From Candidatus Rubrivivax defluviihabitans (GTDB lineage: Bacteria; Pseudomonadota; Gammaproteobacteria; Burkholderiales; Burkholderiaceae_C), in contig JADJMW010000001.1 of assembly GCA_016709385.1 (NCBI GenBank), positions 124,001-188,000 of the forward strand: 64,000 nt of DNA, given 5' to 3'. Every line of letters begins with the position of its first letter. The first letter of the stretch is position 1. The position numbers were made by a program, and so were the translations under genes. The notes below the pieces were generated by a model, which was not told the DNA's origin, did no database searches, and saw nothing but the letters and a program-made list of their open reading frames with translations. Shown here in pieces: positions 61,700 through 64,000 of the stretch.

Positions 61700-63103
61700 A
61701 TGCAGACCGATCCCACCGTCTTCAAGGCCTACGACATCCGCGGCGTCGTCGGCCGCCAGCTCGACGAGGCCTTCGCCGAGCACCTGGGTCGTGCCTTCGG
61801 CAGCGAGGCGCTGGCCGCCGGCGAGCGCGCGGTGGCGGTGGGGCGCGACGGGCGGTTGTCGGGGCCGGGGCTGGCGGCGGCGCTGGTTCGCGGCCTGGTC
61901 TCCACCGGTCTCGACGTCGTGGATATCGGCCCCGTGACCACCCCCATGCTGTATTACGTGGCCGCCACGCGCGGGCGGCATGGCTGCAACAGCGGCATCC
62001 AGGTCACCGGCAGCCACAACCCCAAGGACTACAACGGCTTCAAGATGGTCTTGGCGGGGCGCGCCATCCACGGCGCCGATATCCAGAAGCTGCGCCAGCG
62101 CATCGAGGCCGAGGACTATGCACGCCGCCCAGGCCGCGCGGCGCGGCTGGACATCGGCGCCGAATATGCGCACCGCATCGCCGACGACTGCCGGCTGGCA
62201 CGGCCGATGCGCATCGTCGTCGACTCAGGCAACGGCATCCCCGGCGCCAGCGCGCCGGCCATCCTGCGTGCGCTGGGCTGCGAGGTCATCGCGCTGTACA
62301 GCAAGGTGGACGGCGATTTTCCCAACCACCACCCGGACCCGAGCAAGCCCGAGAACCTGGCCGACCTGATCAAGGTCGTGCATGCGGCCGAGGCCGAACT
62401 CGGCCTGGCTTTCGACGGCGACGGCGACCGCCTGGGCGTGGTCACGCGCGGCGGCAACGTCATCTACCCCGACCGCCAGATCATGCTCTTCGCGCGCGAC
62501 ATCCTGCAGCGCCACAAGGGCGCGCCCATCATCTTCGACGTGAAATGCTCGCAGCGGCTGCCGGTGGCCATCCGCGACGCCGGTGGCGTGCCGGTGCTGT
62601 GGAAGACCGGGCATTCGCTGATCAAGGCCAAGCTGCGCGAGACCGGCGCGCCCTTGGCCGGCGAGATGAGCGGGCACCTGTTCTTCGGCGAGCGCTGGTA
62701 CGGCTTCGACGACGCCACCTACACCGCGGCGCGTCTGCTCGAGATCCTGTCGCGGCACGACGACGCCAGCGCGGTGCTCGACGCGCTGCCCACCAGTTTT
62801 TCCACGCCCGAGCTCAACGTGCCCTGCGCCGAGGGTGAACACCATGCCGTGGTGGCCGAGCTGCTGTCCCGCGTGGCCGACGGCCGGCTCGTCTTCGCCG
62901 GCGGCGAGGTCGGCACCATCGACGGCCTGCGCGTGGACTTCGCCGATGGCTTCGGCCTCGTGCGCGCCAGCAATACGACGCCGGTGCTGGTGCTGCGCTT
63001 CGAGGGCCATACGCCCGAGGCGCTGCATCGCATCGAGTCCGAATTCACGGCCGCGCTGCGCAGCGTCAAACCCGACGCGCAGGTGGCGCTGGCAGCCCAT
63101 TGA
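61700..63103 (+). CDS. Phosphomannomutase/phosphoglucomutase (AlgC-like)
   Basis: A 467-residue phosphohexomutase that swaps phosphate between C1 and C6 of mannose or glucose for exopolysaccharide and LPS sugars. It has the phosphoserine at about 105 (TGSHNPKDYNG), metal loop FDGDGDRLG, sugar loop GEMSGHLFF, and phosphate loop RASNTTPVLVLRFEG. The family is four-domain and about 460 residues, matching here. It is upstream of waaA, so this end of the window is envelope sugar metabolism. Confidence 0.93.
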   Translation: MQTDPTVFKAYDIRGVVGRQLDEAFAEHLGRAFGSEALAAGERAVAVGRDGRLSGPGLAAALVRGLVSTGLDVVDIGPVTTPMLYYVAATRGRHGCNSGIQVTGSHNPKDYNGFKMVLAGRAIHGADIQKLRQRIEAEDYARRPGRAARLDIGAEYAHRIADDCRLARPMRIVVDSGNGIPGASAPAILRALGCEVIALYSKVDGDFPNHHPDPSKPENLADLIKVVHAAEAELGLAFDGDGDRLGVVTRGGNVIYPDRQIMLFARDILQRHKGAPIIFDVKCSQRLPVAIRDAGGVPVLWKTGHSLIKAKLRETGAPLAGEMSGHLFFGERWYGFDDATYTAARLLEILSRHDDASAVLDALPTSFSTPELNVPCAEGEHHAVVAELLSRVADGRLVFAGGEVGTIDGLRVDFADGFGLVRASNTTPVLVLRFEGHTPEALHRIESEFTAALRSVKPDAQVALAAH

Positions 63104-63168
63104 GCGCCATCGTGTGCCGATCGAGCGCCCCTTGAGCGCCCATTGAGCACGCCTTGAGCCCGCACGCC

Positions 63169-64000
63169 ATGGCGCCGAGCCTGCGCGAAACGCTGGCGCG
63201 GGCGGCCTACTCCACGCTGCTGCGGCTGGTTACGCCGCTCTATCTGGCACGGCTGTGGTGGCGCGGCCGCCACGAGCCCGCCTACCGGCTGGCCTGGCGC
63301 GAGCGCCTGGGCGGCATGGACAGCGCGTCGGGCGAGCCGCCGTCGGGGCGGCTGTGGCTGCATGCCGTGTCGTTGGGCGAGACGCGCGCCGCCGCGGCGC
63401 TGATCGACGCGCTGCGGCGCCGGCGGCCGGGGTTGCGGCTGCTGCTCACGCACGGCACGGCCACCGGCCGCGAGGCCGGCGCGGCGCTGCTGCGCGAGGG
63501 CGATGCCCAGGTCTGGCTGCCCTACGACACACCCGGCGCGGTGCGGCGCTTCATGCGTCACCACCGGCCCGTGGCCGGCGTGATCATGGAGACCGAGGTC
63601 TGGCCCAACCTGCTGCACGGCGCCGCCGAGGCCGGCGTGCCGCTGGTGCTGGCCAATGCGCGGCTGTCGGAGCGCAGCCAGGCCAAGGGTGAACGACTGG
63701 GCGCACTCATGCGCCCGGCCGCGGCGCGCTTCACACGCGTGCTGGCGCAGACCGAGGACGATGCACGCCGGCTGCGCGGCGCCGGCGCCGGCCACGTGCA
63801 GGTGGTGGGCAACCTCAAATTCGACGTCACGCCGGCGCCGCATCAACTGGCGCGCGGCCGGCAGTGGCGGCAGGCGCTCGCTCGCCCCGTGGTGCTGGCC
63901 GCCAGCACGCGCGAAGGCGAGGAGCCGCCGCTGCTGCAGGCCTGGCAGGCGCTGCGCGGGCCACGGCCCCTGCTGCTGCTGGTGCCGCGGCACCCGCAGC
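63169..64000 (+). CDS. waaA: 3-deoxy-D-manno-octulosonic acid transferase WaaA (partial)
   Basis: About 277 residues are visible; the gene runs past the window (full length about 425). The N-terminal membrane-associated helix (LRLVTPLYLARLWWRGRHEP) is followed by LWLHAVSLGETRAAAALIDA, LLLTHGTATGREAG, VIMETEVWPNLL and NLKFDVTPAP, all family hallmarks; Glu in SLGET is the likely general base. WaaA adds Kdo to lipid A precursor on the inner membrane. The 65-nt gap after the mutase gene contains several GAGCGCC-like direct repeats. ATG at 63169 is chosen; a TTG 15 nt upstream is possible. Confidence 0.92.
   Translation, partial: MAPSLRETLARAAYSTLLRLVTPLYLARLWWRGRHEPAYRLAWRERLGGMDSASGEPPSGRLWLHAVSLGETRAAAALIDALRRRRPGLRLLLTHGTATGREAGAALLREGDAQVWLPYDTPGAVRRFMRHHRPVAGVIMETEVWPNLLHGAAEAGVPLVLANARLSERSQAKGERLGALMRPAAARFTRVLAQTEDDARRLRGAGAGHVQVVGNLKFDVTPAPHQLARGRQWRQALARPVVLAASTREGEEPPLLQAWQALRGPRPLLLLVPRHPQ

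Noticed and set aside
63104..63168. Regulatory repeat array before waaA
   Set aside because: GAGCGCC-like units are short, unevenly spaced and degenerate; chance in GC-rich DNA is enough to explain them.

Overview
The window is GC-rich, densely packed chromosomal DNA. The gene families point to a betaproteobacterium of the order Burkholderiales: Bug/TctC-type receptors, a lipoprotein-like TamA next to TamB, cytochrome c4, a split Ada system and a cluster of apbE, DUF3570, DUF4266 and tlpA genes. Genus cannot be fixed from the sequence alone.

Positions 1-14647 form a catabolic island. A plus-strand operon (TctA end, TctB, a SlcC-like D-2-hydroxyacid dehydrogenase, a ComC-like Ldh-family dehydrogenase) meets a long minus-strand operon tail to tail. 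The minus-strand operon runs from an ABC transporter (two permeases, ATPase, binding protein) through a histidinol-dehydrogenase-family enzyme closest to sulfopropanediol dehydrogenase HpsN, a TctC receptor, a choline-sulfatase-type sulfatase, an SDR, a class III aminotransferase and a zinc alcohol dehydrogenase. A divergent LacI regulator ends the island. Three LacI-like operator candidates share the core GTAA(n)CGATT. The simplest reading is uptake and oxidation of a C3 organosulfonate or sulfate ester, but sulfolactate lyase is not in view.

Positions 14664-19870 hold housekeeping genes: moeB, ctpA, and a divergent fbpC/fbpB iron ABC pair around a good Fur box. From 19961 to about 21770 lie an unknown small gene and a wrecked csb1 (cas7 of type I-G CRISPR-Cas) with a nonsense codon at position 5. 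Positions 21770-33702 are a minus-strand block for secreted or periplasmic proteins: a 978-residue serralysin-like RTX protease, DUF1501 and DUF1800 proteins, ApbE, DUF3570, DUF4266, a TlpA thioredoxin, and a 940-residue protein joining a c-type heme domain to choice-of-anchor repeats. Upstream of it is debris: fragments of a peptide ABC permease and of trpS.

A 9.7 kb integrated element (35147-44881) lies between 15-bp direct repeats. It carries a tyrosine integrase, an AlpA-like regulator, a ParB-like gene, an SF3 helicase, a TerS-like gene and a prohead-protease-like gene. This is the layout of a phage satellite. At least four of its genes are frameshifted. It is inserted at the 5' end of a tRNA-Arg(CCU) gene, and it separated that tRNA from tamB, whose stop codon lies in the tRNA sequence.

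Positions 44871-55798 form one co-directional block: moxR, GNAT, S9 peptidase, VWA protein, tamA, tamB. The window ends with cytochrome c4, an EamA exporter, ogt plus an Ada-AlkA fusion (alkylation repair), a LytS/LytTR two-component pair, phosphomannomutase/phosphoglucomutase, and the start of waaA.
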